The notes under the pieces were generated by a model that made no database searches, had not been told where the DNA came from, and saw only the letters and a program-made list of their open reading frames with translations. Source: Closterium sp. Naga37s-1 (Eukaryota; Streptophyta; Zygnematophyceae; Desmidiales; Closteriaceae). Taken from it: a stretch of DNA of 64,000 bases. Location: the NCBI GenBank assembly GCA_947471745.1, contig CANJKZ010000518.1:1-64000 (forward strand), given 5' to 3'. Positions 45,401-56,186 of the stretch are shown here, piece after piece. How positions within the stretch are numbered: the stretch's first letter is position 1; each line of letters begins with the position of its first letter. Position numbers and translations under genes: made by a program.

Positions 45401-47344
45401 GGACCCTGAGGGGGAAGGGGGTCTACCGGGGGGGGACCTGGCACAAGGAAGAGCGGTGGCGGGGGGAGGGACGGAGTGCGGTAGGGGAAGAGACGGTAGT
45501 AGGGGACCGACTCGTCAAACGTGACGTCCTGGGAGGACAGAACACGGCGAGAGGTGGGGTGGTAGAACTGCCACCCTGGCGCGTCAGGGGGGAAGCCAAG
45601 GAAGACGCAGGGAGCAGCACGAGGGGACAGCTTGTCCGCAGACAAGTCGCGGACAAACGCCCGAGATCCCCAGACACGGAACGCAGACGCATCGCCAACC
45701 TTCCCCGTCCACAACAAAGCTGGGGAGGTCTCCGGCATGGAGACCCTGGGCTGAAGGTTGATCTGATGCGCCGCGTACCGAACCGCAAACGGCCACAGAA
45801 AATGGGGGGCAGCCGCATGCATCATGGACGTACGGGCGACGTCCATGACCATGCCAATGCGGCGCTCAGCAATCCCATTTTGCTGTGGAGAGTCCGGAAG
45901 CGTGAAGGTCTGGCGGATGCCTCGTGCACGACAGTAGGCTCGCAGAAGGCCAGAGGAGAACTCTCCGCCTCTGTCAGAGTGCAGACGCAGAACAGGAAAG
46001 TCCGAGCCGAAACTCTCTCTGAGCTGGAGACGAGCCGCGCGGATCCAGTCGATCAACACCTCAGTGACATCACCCTTGCTGCGCAAGGGGAAGACTGTGG
46101 TGTAACGCGAGTAGTCGTCAACCACCAGCAGGAAGTAGCGCTCGTGACCCTGTCCACGGACGCGGGCCGGGCCCCACACGTCCATGTGAAGCGTCTGCAG
46201 CGGGGCCTCTGTCGGAGGAAACTGGGAGGAGTGAGGGGCAGCACGCTGCCGCCCCTCGACACAGGGGACGCAGGTAGGGGCATGCCCCGGAGGAAGGGGA
46301 GGGAGGGACCGGGGAAGACCAGAGACAAGGACACGGGAGGCCATGCCTCGGAGACGAGGCAGGGAGGGGTGACCAAGGCGGTGGTGCCAGAGGAGAGTCT
46401 TGTGAGACAGGAGGCGACACGAGCAGGGGGCAGACTCAGGACCAGACCTGGACGCTGCAGCAAACACCTGACCCGACGCAGCTGCCTGACCAGATGCAGT
46501 GACCGGAGGAGACTCAGTGGTCAGTGTGTACAGGCTCGACCCCGGCCGACGTGTAAACGTGGCCAAGTGTCGGCCCGTCCGAGCGTCCGTGCAGTGGGTC
46601 ACACGCTGGCTCGCAGGAGTGAACTGGTGAACCCCCGCATCCTGTAGGTCAGCACCACTCACCAAGTTCGTAGAGAACGAGGGGAGGTAAAGACCAGACA
46701 GGGTGCCAGAGGGGGCTGCCGGACACGGGAGGACAGTGGAGAAGTGAGCAAGGGCAGGACCCCCAGAGGGGTCTGCCAGAGAGACTGCAACTGGCCGACC
46801 AAGCGGCGTGAGTGTGGTGCGGTCTCGAAAGAAGGAGCGAGAAGCCCCCGAGTCAAGAGTGAAGGTGTGGGAGGCCGGAGCCGACGCAGTACCTGAGAGA
46901 GCAGACTCACCAGCACCTGAGGAAGCAGACGCACTGGCACCTAGAGCAGCAGCCTCGCTAGCACCTAGAGCAGCAGCCTCACCAGTACCTAGAGCAGCAG
47001 TCCCAATGCCCGGGTCGGGCGGAAAACACCAGTAACAGTCACCCTCATCACTAATAGTCACAGCATACATGGCAGCAAGAATAGCATCAAAGTCAAGGTC
47101 AAAGATAGCTACTCCCGCCCTAGACAGCTCACCCCAGCGAGGGATCTCAGTGGCCTCAGGGAACTGGTGACGCCAAGCGTCCGTCAGGCGGCCAAAGCAG
47201 CGCTGGGTGGAGTGCGCACCCCCACACGGCTCACCCGCGCGGTCGCCGGTGCGTAGGACGTAGGTGCACGGACCAGTACCCCCACCCCACTGGCGTGCAG
47301 CGTACCACTCACGAAGCTGCTGAGGGGGGGGGATCTCACGAGTG

Positions 47345-47379
<35 letters not shown>

Positions 47380-48414
47380 CTGACCACCACCGGAGCCGAC
47401 CCTCTGCGCAGCGCCACCCCGACCAGCTCCACCTCCTCCGCCGCCGCCTCCTCCACCGCCGCCACCTCCGCCACCTCCGCTCCCACCGCCACCGCCGCCG
47501 CCGCCTCCGCCTCCACTGCCACCACCGACGCCCCCACCCCCGCCACCACCCCCACCGCCACCCCCACCCCCTCCGCCGCCTCCACCGCCGCCTCCACCGC
47601 CCCCGCTAGCTCCTCCAGCGCCCCTGCCCCCCTTGCCCTTGCCAGTGCGGCGTCTCCCGCTAGGGGCAGACGCCGCACCGACCGACTCAAGACCAACGAG
47701 GTCGGCCGCAGCAGCAGAGGCAACAGAGGGCAAGAGAGGAGAGGGGGAGCTCCCCTCAAAGACAGGGGCACGAGGGTCACCACGAGAGGCTCCTACAGCG
47801 ACTATGCTCTTCTCTGCTGCTAGGAGGCGCTCCTCGAGGAGGTCAACGGTGAGGGTGGTGGGGCAAGCAGAGAGAAAGTGGTCCCTGACCGGGCGAAGGG
47901 TGTCAGGGAGCCGGGTGACTACGTAGTAGAGGGTGATGTACATAGGGGGGGGGTTCTTGGCGCAGAACTCAGGAGGAAGGGCAGCGCGGTAGCGAGTGTC
48001 ACTAGTGCGCAGGTGCGTAATGAGGTCAGCGACTGTGGGAAAAGCGGCGAGGTCAGGGAAGAGGTACGGCAGGATGAGGCGGCTAAGTGCAGCAGTGGCA
48101 GGGGAAGAGTAGCGTGCAACTACAGCGTCGTACAAGGTCTTAGCACTCTTGTACTGACTAAAGTGTGAACGCTCAGCGGTAGGCAAGTGGCGGCGCACAG
48201 CAAGACGGGCAGCAGCGTCGCGTGTGGCCCACTGTGAGCGAACAGTGGCGTCAGCATCAGCAGCAGGGGCAGAAGAGGCACCAGAAGTGAGGTCAAAGAG
48301 AGAGAGACCGTCTGCCCTGTCGCACTGTAGGAAAAGCTGCAGGTCATCTACCCAGACGTCAAAGTCAATGGCCCGACCCTCTGCGTCAAAAGCGAGGACA
48401 CTGGGGGTAGCCAT
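42415..48414 (-). pseudogene. Ty1/copia gag-pol polyprotein with one internal TGA
   Basis: A single long minus-strand frame runs from ATG 48414 to a TGA at 42847-42849 (1855 codons), then stays open in the same frame to 42415. Domains in order: copia gag capsid (about 1-235); glycine-rich stretch (about 250-340); poly-Gln; a C/H-rich segment (about 380-405); aspartic protease with TLDSGAS, catalytic D near 521; pre-integrase HHCC zinc finger beginning near 677; integrase with D745, D814 and E850 (D-D-35-E); a long Pro/Ala/Gly linker with repeated PGGAE (about 1020-1240); reverse transcriptase with YVDD at 1673-1676; and RNase H beginning HADASW near 1846. The TGA falls just after that RNase H block. 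The remainder (YVDNKAMLAL, RTKHIALRYFL, ADIFTKAL) is intact. Domain order PR-IN-RT-RH is diagnostic of Ty1/copia. All visible catalytic residues are present, so a single point change separates it from a full-length frame. Confidence 0.95.
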
Positions 48415-48877
48415 GACAGCGGTAGACTAGCAGCTGGAGCAGTAGGGTAAGGGCAGCGCAGTGGTAGAGGTGCCGCTCTTACCGGACAGGGCGGCTCGGG
48501 CGGCTCGGCGGCTCGGCGGCTCGGCAGCAACTGCAGCTCGGCGGCTCGGCGACTCGGCGGCTCGGGCGGCTCGGGCGGCTCGGCGGCACGGCGGCTCGGC
48601 AGCAACTGGAGCTCGGCGGCTCGGGCGGCTCAGGTGGCTCGGCGGCTCGGGCGGCTCGGGTGGCTCGGGCGGCTCGGCAGCAGCGGCGGCTCGGTAGATC
48701 GGCGGCTCAGCGGCGCCGGCGGCTCGGTGGTGACGGCGGGGCCGCGTGGGGACGGCGGCGGGGGCGGGTGGGGCGGCGACGAGGCCGCTGAGGGCGGCGG
48801 CGGGGCCACGAAGGGTGGCGACCGGCGCCTTAAGGGTGGGGCCACGGGGTCGCAAGGGTGGGGCGACGGGGCCAGCA
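48415..48877 (-). other. Truncated GC-rich leader, copia copy B
   Basis: This is the upstream leader of copy B, built of GGCGGCTCG-type repeats like copy A's. It is cut at 48877 where the 184-bp satellite resumes. The 5' LTR and primer-binding site of copy B are absent. Confidence 0.75.
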
Positions 48878-50072
48878 GGGCAGTCTGATCAGTATGCGCA
48901 CCTATAATGGGCGTACCACGCAGCGTTCAGTCGCTCAAATTTTGAGAACCACATGGATTGAAATAGAAACAATTATTGTGGATGTGGAAAAATGTCTAAT
49001 CTAATGGACTAGAACAAAAGAAGAGGCATCCAATGCAGTGGACCAGTCAAAGTGATGCGTTAGGTAGTATGGTCAGTATGCGCACCTGTAATGGGCGTAC
49101 CAGGCAGAGTTCACGCGCTCAAATTTTGAGAACCACATGGAACGAAATAGAAACAATTGTTGTGGATGTGGAAAAGAGTCTAACCTAGTGGACTAGCACA
49201 AAAGAAGAGGCATCCAATGCAGTGGACCAATCAAAGTGATGCGTTGGGCAGTCTGGTCAGTATGCGCACCTGAAATGGGCATACCTGGCATAGTTCAGGC
49301 GCTCAAATTTTGAGAACCACATGGAACGAAATGGAAACACTTGTTGTGGATGTGGAACATAGTATATCCTAGGGACTAGCACAAAAGAAGAGGCGTCCAA
49401 TGCAGTGGACCAGTCAAAGTGGTGCGTTGGGCAGTCTGGTCAGTATGCGCACCTGTAATGGGCATACCACGCATAGTTCAGGCGCTCAATTTTTGAGAAC
49501 CACATGGAACGAAATGGAAACACTTGTTGTGGATGTAGAAAATAGTATAATCTAGTGGACTAGCGCAAATGAAGAGGCGTCCAATGCAGTGGACCAGTCA
49601 AAGTGGTGCGTTGGGCAGTCTAGTCAGTATGCGCACCTATAATGGGCGTACCACGCATAGTTCAGGCGCTCAAATTTTGAGAACCACATGGAACGAAATG
49701 GAAACACTTGTTGTGGATGTGGAACATAGTATATCCTAGGGACTAGTACAAAAGAAGAGGCGTCCAATGCAGTGCACCAGTTAAAGTGATGCGCTGGGTA
49801 CTTTGGTTAGTATGCGCACCTAAAATGGGCGTACCACGCATAGTTCAGGAGCTCAAATTTTGGGAGCCACATGGAACTAAATGGAAACACTTGTTGTGGA
49901 CATGGAAAAGAGTATAATCTAGTGGACTAGCACAAAAGAAGAGGCGTCCAATGCAGTGGACCAGTCAAAGTGATGCGTTGGGTAGTCTAGTTAGTATGTG
50001 CACCTATAATGGGCGTACCACGCAAATTTCAGGCGCTCAAATTTTGAGAACCACATGGAATGAAATGGAAAC
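48878..50072 (+). repeat. 184-bp satellite, array 2, right part
   Basis: About 6.5 monomers continue the array interrupted at 38460. They align with 13084-14055 from GGGCAGTCTGATCAGTATGC onward, sharing private variants such as ATGGATTGAAAT, GTCTAATCTAATGGACTAGA, TTAGGTAGTATGG and AGTATATCCTAGGG. The array then extends slightly more than one monomer beyond the point where array 1 switches to the 371-bp family. It ends at AAATGGAAACAA, joined to the 96-bp array. Confidence 0.94.
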
Positions 50073-53000
50073 AACGACACAGAGATGGAGGTGCATTTTG
50101 AGTCGACTCACAAGTCACGGGAGGCAGAGAGACAAGGGCACCGAGATGGAGAGGTGCGTGGGGCTCACTAGACACAGAGATGGAGGTGCGCTTTGAGTCG
50201 ACTCACAAGTCACGTGAGGCGCGACAGGGGCACTGAGATGGAGAGGTGCGTGGGGCTCACTACGACACAAAGATGGAGGTGCGTTTTGAGTCGACTCACA
50301 AGTCACGTGAGGCAGAGCGACAAGGGCACCGAGATGGAGAGGTGCGTGGGGCTCACTACGACACAGAGATGGAGGTGCGTTTTGTGTCGACTCACAAGTC
50401 ACGTGAGGCAGAGCGACAAGGGCACCGAGATGGAGAGGTGCGTGGGGCTCACTACGACACAGAGATGGAGGTGCGCTTTGAGTCGACTCACAAGTCACGT
50501 GAGGCAGAGCGACAAGGGCATCGAGATGGAGAGGTGCGTGGGCCTCACTACGACACAGAGATGGAGGTGCGCTTTGAGTCGACTCACAAGTCACGTGAGG
50601 CAGAGCGACAAGGGCACCGAGATGGAGAGGTGCGTGGGGCTCACTACGACACAGAGATGGAGGTGCGCTTTGAGTCGACTCACAAGTCACGTGAGGCTGA
50701 GCGACAAGGGCACCGAGATGGAGAGGTGCGTGGGGCTCAATACAGCACAGAGATGGAGGTGCGCTTTGAGTCGACTCACAAGTCACGTGAGGCAGAGCGA
50801 CAAGGGCACCGAGATGGAGAGGTGCGTGGGGCTCAATACAGCACAGAGATGGAGGTGCGCTTTGAGTCGACTCACAAGTCACGTGAGGCAGAGCGACAAG
50901 GGCACCGAGATGGAGAGGTGCGTGGGGCTCAATACAGCACAGAGATGGAGGTGCGCTTTGAGTCGACTCACAAGTCACGTGAGGCAGAGAGACAAGGGCA
51001 CCGAGATGGAGAGGTGCGTGGGGCTCACTAGACACAGAGATGGAGGTGCGCTTTGAGTCGACTCACAAGTCACGTGAGGCGCGACAGGGGCACTGAGATG
51101 GAGAGGTGCGTGGGGCTCACTACGACACAAAGATGGAGGTGCGTTTTGAGTCGACTCACAAGTCACGTGAGGCAGAGCGACAAGGGCACCGAGATGGAGA
51201 GGTGCGTGGGGCTCACTACGACACAGAGATGGAGGTGCGTTTTGTGTCGACTCACAAGTCACGTGAGGCAGAGCGACAAGGGCACCGAGATGGAGAGGTG
51301 CGTGGGGCTCACTACGACACAGAGATGGAGGTGCGCTTTGAGTCGACTCACAAGTCACGTGAGGCAGAGCGACAAGGGCACCGAGATGGAGAGGTGCGTG
51401 GGCCTCACTACGACACAGAGATGGAGGTGCGCTTTGAGTCGACTCACAAGTCACGTGAGGCAGAGCGACAAGGGCACCGAGATGGAGAGGTGCGTGGGGC
51501 TCACTACGACACAGAGATGGAGGTGCGCTTTGAGTCGACTCACAAGTCACGTGAGGCAGAGCGACAAGGGCACCGAGATGGAGAGGTGCGTGGGGCTCAA
51601 TACAGCACAGAGATGGAGGTGCGCTTTGAGTCGACTCACAAGTCACGTGAGGCAGAGCGACAAGGGCACCGAGATGGAGAGGTGCGTGGGGCTCAATACA
51701 GCACAGAGATGGAGGTGCGCTTTGAGTCGACTCACAAGTCACGTGAGGCAGAGCGACAAGGGCACCGAGATGGAGAGGTGCGTGGGGCTCAATACAGCAC
51801 AGAGATGGAGGTGCGCTTTGAGTCGACTCACAAGTCACGTGAGGCAGAGCGACAAGGGCACCGAGATGGAGAGGTGCGTGGGGCTCAATACAGCACAGAG
51901 ATGGAGGTGCGCTTTGAGTCGACTCACAAGTCACGTGAGGCAGAGCGACAAGGGCACCGAGATGGAGAGGTGCGTGGGGCTCAATACAGCACAGAGATGG
52001 AGGTGCACTTTGAGTCGACTCACAAGTCACGTGAGGCAGAGCGACAAGGGCACCGAGATGGAGAGGTGCGTGGGGCTCAATACAGCACAGAGATGGAGGT
52101 GCGCTTTGAGTCGACTCACAAGTCACGTGAGGCAGAGCGACAAGGGCACCGAGATGGAGAGGTGCCTGGGGCTCACTACGACACAGAGATGGAGGTGCGC
52201 TTTGAGTCGACTCACAAGTCACGTGAGGCAGAGCGACAAGGGCACCGAGATGGAGAGGTGCGTGGGGCTCAATACAGCACAGAGATGGAGGTGCGCTTTG
52301 AGTCGACTCACAAGTCACGTGAGGCAGAGCGACAAGGGCACCGAGATGGAGAGGTGCGTGGGGCTCAATACAGCACAGAGATGGAGGTGCGCTTTGAGTC
52401 GACTCACAAGTCACGTGAGGCAGAGCGACAAGGGCACCGAGATGGAGAGGTGCGTGGGGCTCACTACGACACAGAGATGGAGGTGCGCTTTGAGTCGACT
52501 CACAAGTCACGTGAGGCAGAGCGACAAGGGCACCGAGATGGAGAGGTGCGTGGGGCTCAATACAGCACAGAGATGGAGGTGCGCTTTGAGTCGACTCACA
52601 AGTCACGTGAGGCAGAGCGACAAGGGCACCGAGATGGAGAGGTGCGTGGGGCTCAATACAGCACAGAGATGGAGGTGCGCTTTGAGTCGACTCACAAGTC
52701 ACGTGAGGCAGAGCGACAAGGGCACCGAGATGGAGAGGTGCGTGGGGCTCAATACAGCACAGAAATGGAGGTGCGCTTTGAGTCGACTCACAAGTCACGT
52801 GAGGCAGAGCGACAAGGGCACCGAGATGGAGAGGTGCGTGGGGCTCAATACAGCACAGAGATGGAGGTGCGCTTTGAGTCGACTCACAAGTCACGTGAGG
52901 CAGAGCGACAAGGGCACCGAGATGGAGAGGTGCGTGGGGCTCAATACAGCACAGAGATGGAGGTGCGCTTTGAGTCGACTCACAAGTCACGTGAGGCAGA

Positions 53001-54918
53001 GCGACAAGGGCACCGAGATGGAGAGGTGCGTGGGGCTCAATACAGCACAGTGATGGAGGTGCGCTTTGAGTCGACTCACAAGTCGCGTGAGGCAGAGCGA
53101 CAAGGGCACCGAGATGGAGAGGTGCGTGGGGCTCACTACGACACAGTGATGGAGGTGCGCTTTGAGTCGACTCACAAGTCGCGTGAGGCAGAGCGACAAG
53201 GGCACCGAGATGGAGAGGTGCGTGGGGCTCACTACAGCACAGTGATGGAGGTGCGCTTTGAGTCGACTCACAAGTCGCGTGAGGCAGAGCGACAAGGGCA
53301 CCGAGATGGAGAGGTGCGTGGGGCTCACTACAGCACAGAGATGGAGGTGCGCTTTGAGTCGACTCACAAGTCCCGTGAGGCAGAGCGACAAGGGCACCGA
53401 GATGGAGAGGTGCGTGGGGCTCACTACGACACAGAGATGGAGGTGCGCTTTGAGTCGACTCACAAGTCGCGTGAGGCAGAGCGACAAGGGCACCGAGATG
53501 GAGAGGTGCGTGGGGCTCACTACGACACAGAGATGGAGGTGCGCTTTGATTCGACTCACAAGTCGCGTGAGGCAGAGCGACGAGGGCACCGAGATGGAGA
53601 GGTGCGTGGGGCTCACTACGACACAGTGATGGAGGTGCGCTTTGAGTCGACTCACAAGTCGCGTGAGGCAGAGCGACGAGGGCACCGAGATGGAGAGGTG
53701 CGTGGGGCTCACTACGACACAGTGATGGAGGTGCGTTTTGAGTCGACTCACAAGTCGCGTGAGGCAGAGCGACCAGGGCACCCAGATGGAGAGGTGCGTG
53801 GGGCTCACTACGACACAGTGATGGAGGTGCGTTTTGAGTCGACTCACAAGTCGCGTGAGGCAGAGCGACAAGGGCACCCAGATGGAGAGGTGCGTGGGGC
53901 TCACTACGACACAGTGATGGAGGTGCGTTTTGAGTCGACTCACAAGTCGCGTGAGGCAGAGCGACAAGGGCACCCAGATGGAGAGGTGCGTGGGGCTCAC
54001 TACGACACAGTGATGGAGGTGCGTTTTGAGTCGACTCACAAGTCGCGTGAGGCAGAGCGACAAGGGCACTCAGATGGAGAGGTGCGTGGGGCTCACTACG
54101 ACACAGTGATGGAGGTGCGTTTTGAGTCGACTCACAAGTCGCGTGAGGCAGAGCGACAAGGGCACTCAGATGGAGAGGTGCGTGGGGCTCACTACGACAC
54201 AGTGATGGAGGTGCGTTTTGAGTCGACTCACAAGTCGCGTGAGGCAGAGCGACAAGGGCACCGAGATGGAGAGGTGCGTGGGGCTCACTACGACACAGTG
54301 ATGGAGGTGCGTTTTGAGTCGACTCACAAGTCGCGTGAGGCAGAGCGACAAGGGCACCGAGATGGAGAGGTGCGTGGGGCTCACTACGACACAGTGATGG
54401 AGGTGCGTTTTGAGTCGACTCACAAGTCGCATGAGGCAGAGCGACAAGGGCACTCAGATGGAGAGGTGCGTGGGGCTCACTACGACACAGTGATGGAGGT
54501 GCGTTCTGAGTCGACTCACAAGTCGCGTGAGGCAGCGACAAGGGCACCGAGATGGAGAGGTGCGTGGGGCTCAATACGACACAGAGATGGAGGTGCGTTC
54601 TGAGTCGACTCACAAGTCACGTGAGGCAGCGACAAGGGCACCGAGATGGAGAGGTGCGTGGGGCTCAATACGACACAGAGATGGAGGTGCGTTCTGAGTC
54701 GACTCACAAGTCACGTGAGGCAGCGACAAGGGCACTGAGATGGAGAGGTGCGTGGGGCTCAATACGACACAGAGATGGAGGTGCGTTCTGAGTCGACTCA
54801 CAAGTCACGTGAGGCAGCGACAAGGGCACTGAGATGGAGAGGTGCGTGGGGCTCAATACGACACAGAGATGGAGGTGCGTTTTGAGTCGACTCACAAGTC
54901 ACGTGAGGCAGAGCGACT
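50073..54918 (+). repeat. 96-bp satellite array
   Basis: About 50 copies of a 96-bp unit are present. Landmarks are GAGATGGAGGTGCGCTTTGA, GTCGACTCACAAGTCACGTG, AGGCAGAGCGACAAGGGCAC and GAGAGGTGCGTGGGGCTCA. The last four or five units are 94 bp (GGCAGCGACAAG). A block of nine units, including one 92-bp unit, is duplicated at a spacing of 860 bp (50164 and 51024). Because 96 is a multiple of 3, frames on both strands stay open for up to 1212 codons with 32-residue repeats. Two plus-strand frames and one minus-strand frame are open over the same DNA, so none is credible as a gene on this evidence. The unit contains GTCGAC and, in most copies, CACGTG. Confidence 0.95.
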
Positions 54919-55955
54919 GGTAGGTGTATTTGAGCGAGGGCCACCCAAATATGCAACAACATTCAGGTTATTCGATGCTTCCCCCCACGCCTATAGGGAT
55001 CCATGCGCTTCGTTACCATTTCTCGGCAGACATAGCTGTCATCGCAGGCGCCAAACTTTTTGGTGCGCACTAACAAAGCTGAACTTGCTCTGGTAGGTGT
55101 ATTTGAGCATGGGCCACCTGAATATGCAACAACATTTAGGTCATTCGATGCTTTTCCCTACGCCTATAGGGGTCCATGCGCTTTGTTACCATATGTCGGC
55201 AGATACAACCGTCATCGCAGGCGCCGAACTTTTTGGTGCGCACAAACAAAGCTAAACTTGCTTTGGTAGGTGTATTTGAGCAAGGGCAACCCAAATATGC
55301 AACAACATTCAGGTCATTCGATGCTTTTCCCTACGCTTATAGGGATCCATGCGCTTCGTTACCATTTCTCGGCAGACATAGCCGTCATCGCAGGTGCCGA
55401 ACTTTTTGGTGCGCACAAACAAAATTGAACTTGCTCTGGTAGGTGTATTTGAGCATGGTCCACCCGAATATGCAACAACATTCAGGTCATTTGATGCTTT
55501 TCCCTACGCCTATAGGGATTCATGCGCTTCGTTACCATTTGTTGGCAGACACCGCCGTCATCGCATGCGCCGAACTTATTGGTGCGCACAAACAAAGCTA
55601 AACTTGCTTTGGTAGGTGTATTTGAGCATGAGCCACCCGAATATGCAACAACATTTAGGTCATTCGATGCTTTTCCCTACGCCTATAGGGATCCATGCGC
55701 TTCGTTACCATTTGTCGGCAGATACAGACGTCATCTCAGGCGCCGAATTTTCTGGTGCGCACAAACAAAGCTGAACTTGCTTTGGTAGGTATATTTGAGC
55801 ATGGGCCACCCATATGCAACAACATTCAGGTCATTCGATGCTTTCCCCTACGCCTTTAGGGATCCATGCGTTTCGTTACTATTTTTGTGGCAGACACAGC
55901 CGTCATCGCAGGCGCCGAACTTATTGGTGCGCACAAACAAAGCTAAAGTTGCTTT
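54919..55955 (+). repeat. 173-bp satellite
   Basis: Six monomers have starts (TGGTAGGTGTATTTGAG) spaced 172-173 bp, at about 54918, 55091, 55264, 55437, 55610 and 55783. Landmarks are AATATGCAACAACATTCAGG, TCATTCGATGCTTTTCCCTA, ATCCATGCGCTTCGTTACCA and CATCGCAGGCGCCGAACTTT. Short plus-strand frames of 67-88 codons recur with the array. No relation to the other satellites is evident to me. Confidence 0.93.
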
Positions 55956-56186
55956 GGTAGGTTGGTCAGTTTGGTACAAGTCGGAGCTGGAGCTCTGAAA
56001 TCTTGCAAATTATGTGGATCTTAAAGGTTAGAACCTAGTGTTGTTAAAGTAGTTGGCCTAATCTAGTTGACTGACAAGAAAATGGTACTAACCGCATCTC
56101 TACAAACATACGTAATGCGCTGGTCAAGTTGGTCGGTATGCGCGCCTGTACTGCAGGTACCATGCACGACTAGAATGCCTACTTTT
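55956..56186 (+). repeat. Fragment of the 366-bp satellite, inverted arm (left)
   Basis: About 230 bp match the reverse complement of 61013-61230 almost base for base (for example CTGGTCAAGTTGGTCGGTAT and TACAAACATACGTAATGCGC). It lies in the orientation opposite to the copy at 60786-61382, so the two form inverted arms around the 28-bp array. It ends at TGCCTACTTTTGGGG, running into the first 28-bp unit. Confidence 0.9.

Larger units (their letters stand above)
38461..48877 (-). mobile_element. Composite insertion of retroelement pieces
   Basis: This is a 10.4-kb block inserted into the second 184-bp array. Comparison with the unoccupied copy (…GTGATGCATT|GGGCAGTCTG… at 13083/13084) defines both ends: left join 38460/38461 and right join 48877/48878, with at most one shared G and no 5-bp target-site duplication. 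The left end lies inside a gag glycine-rich region and the right end inside a GC-rich leader, so neither end is an LTR. Plus-strand order: truncated minus-strand gag, leader and LTR (copy A); five 183-bp repeats; a small plus-strand LTR element; a partial LTR; and the minus-strand gag-pol and truncated leader (copy B). Confidence 0.85.

Noticed and set aside
44601..45409. Overlapping frames rich in leucine or alanine/proline opposite the copia linker
   Set aside because: They are antisense or alternative-frame shadows of the Pro/Ala/Gly linker of the polyprotein.
38461..48877. A simple full-length copia insertion
   Set aside because: Ends fall inside gag and the leader, there is no target-site duplication, and two partial copies plus other repeats lie within.
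50975..54613. 1165- and 666-codon plus-strand and 1212-codon minus-strand frames in the 96-bp array
   Set aside because: The unit length is a multiple of 3 and stop-free in several frames on both strands; competing frames and 92/94-bp units argue against selection for coding.
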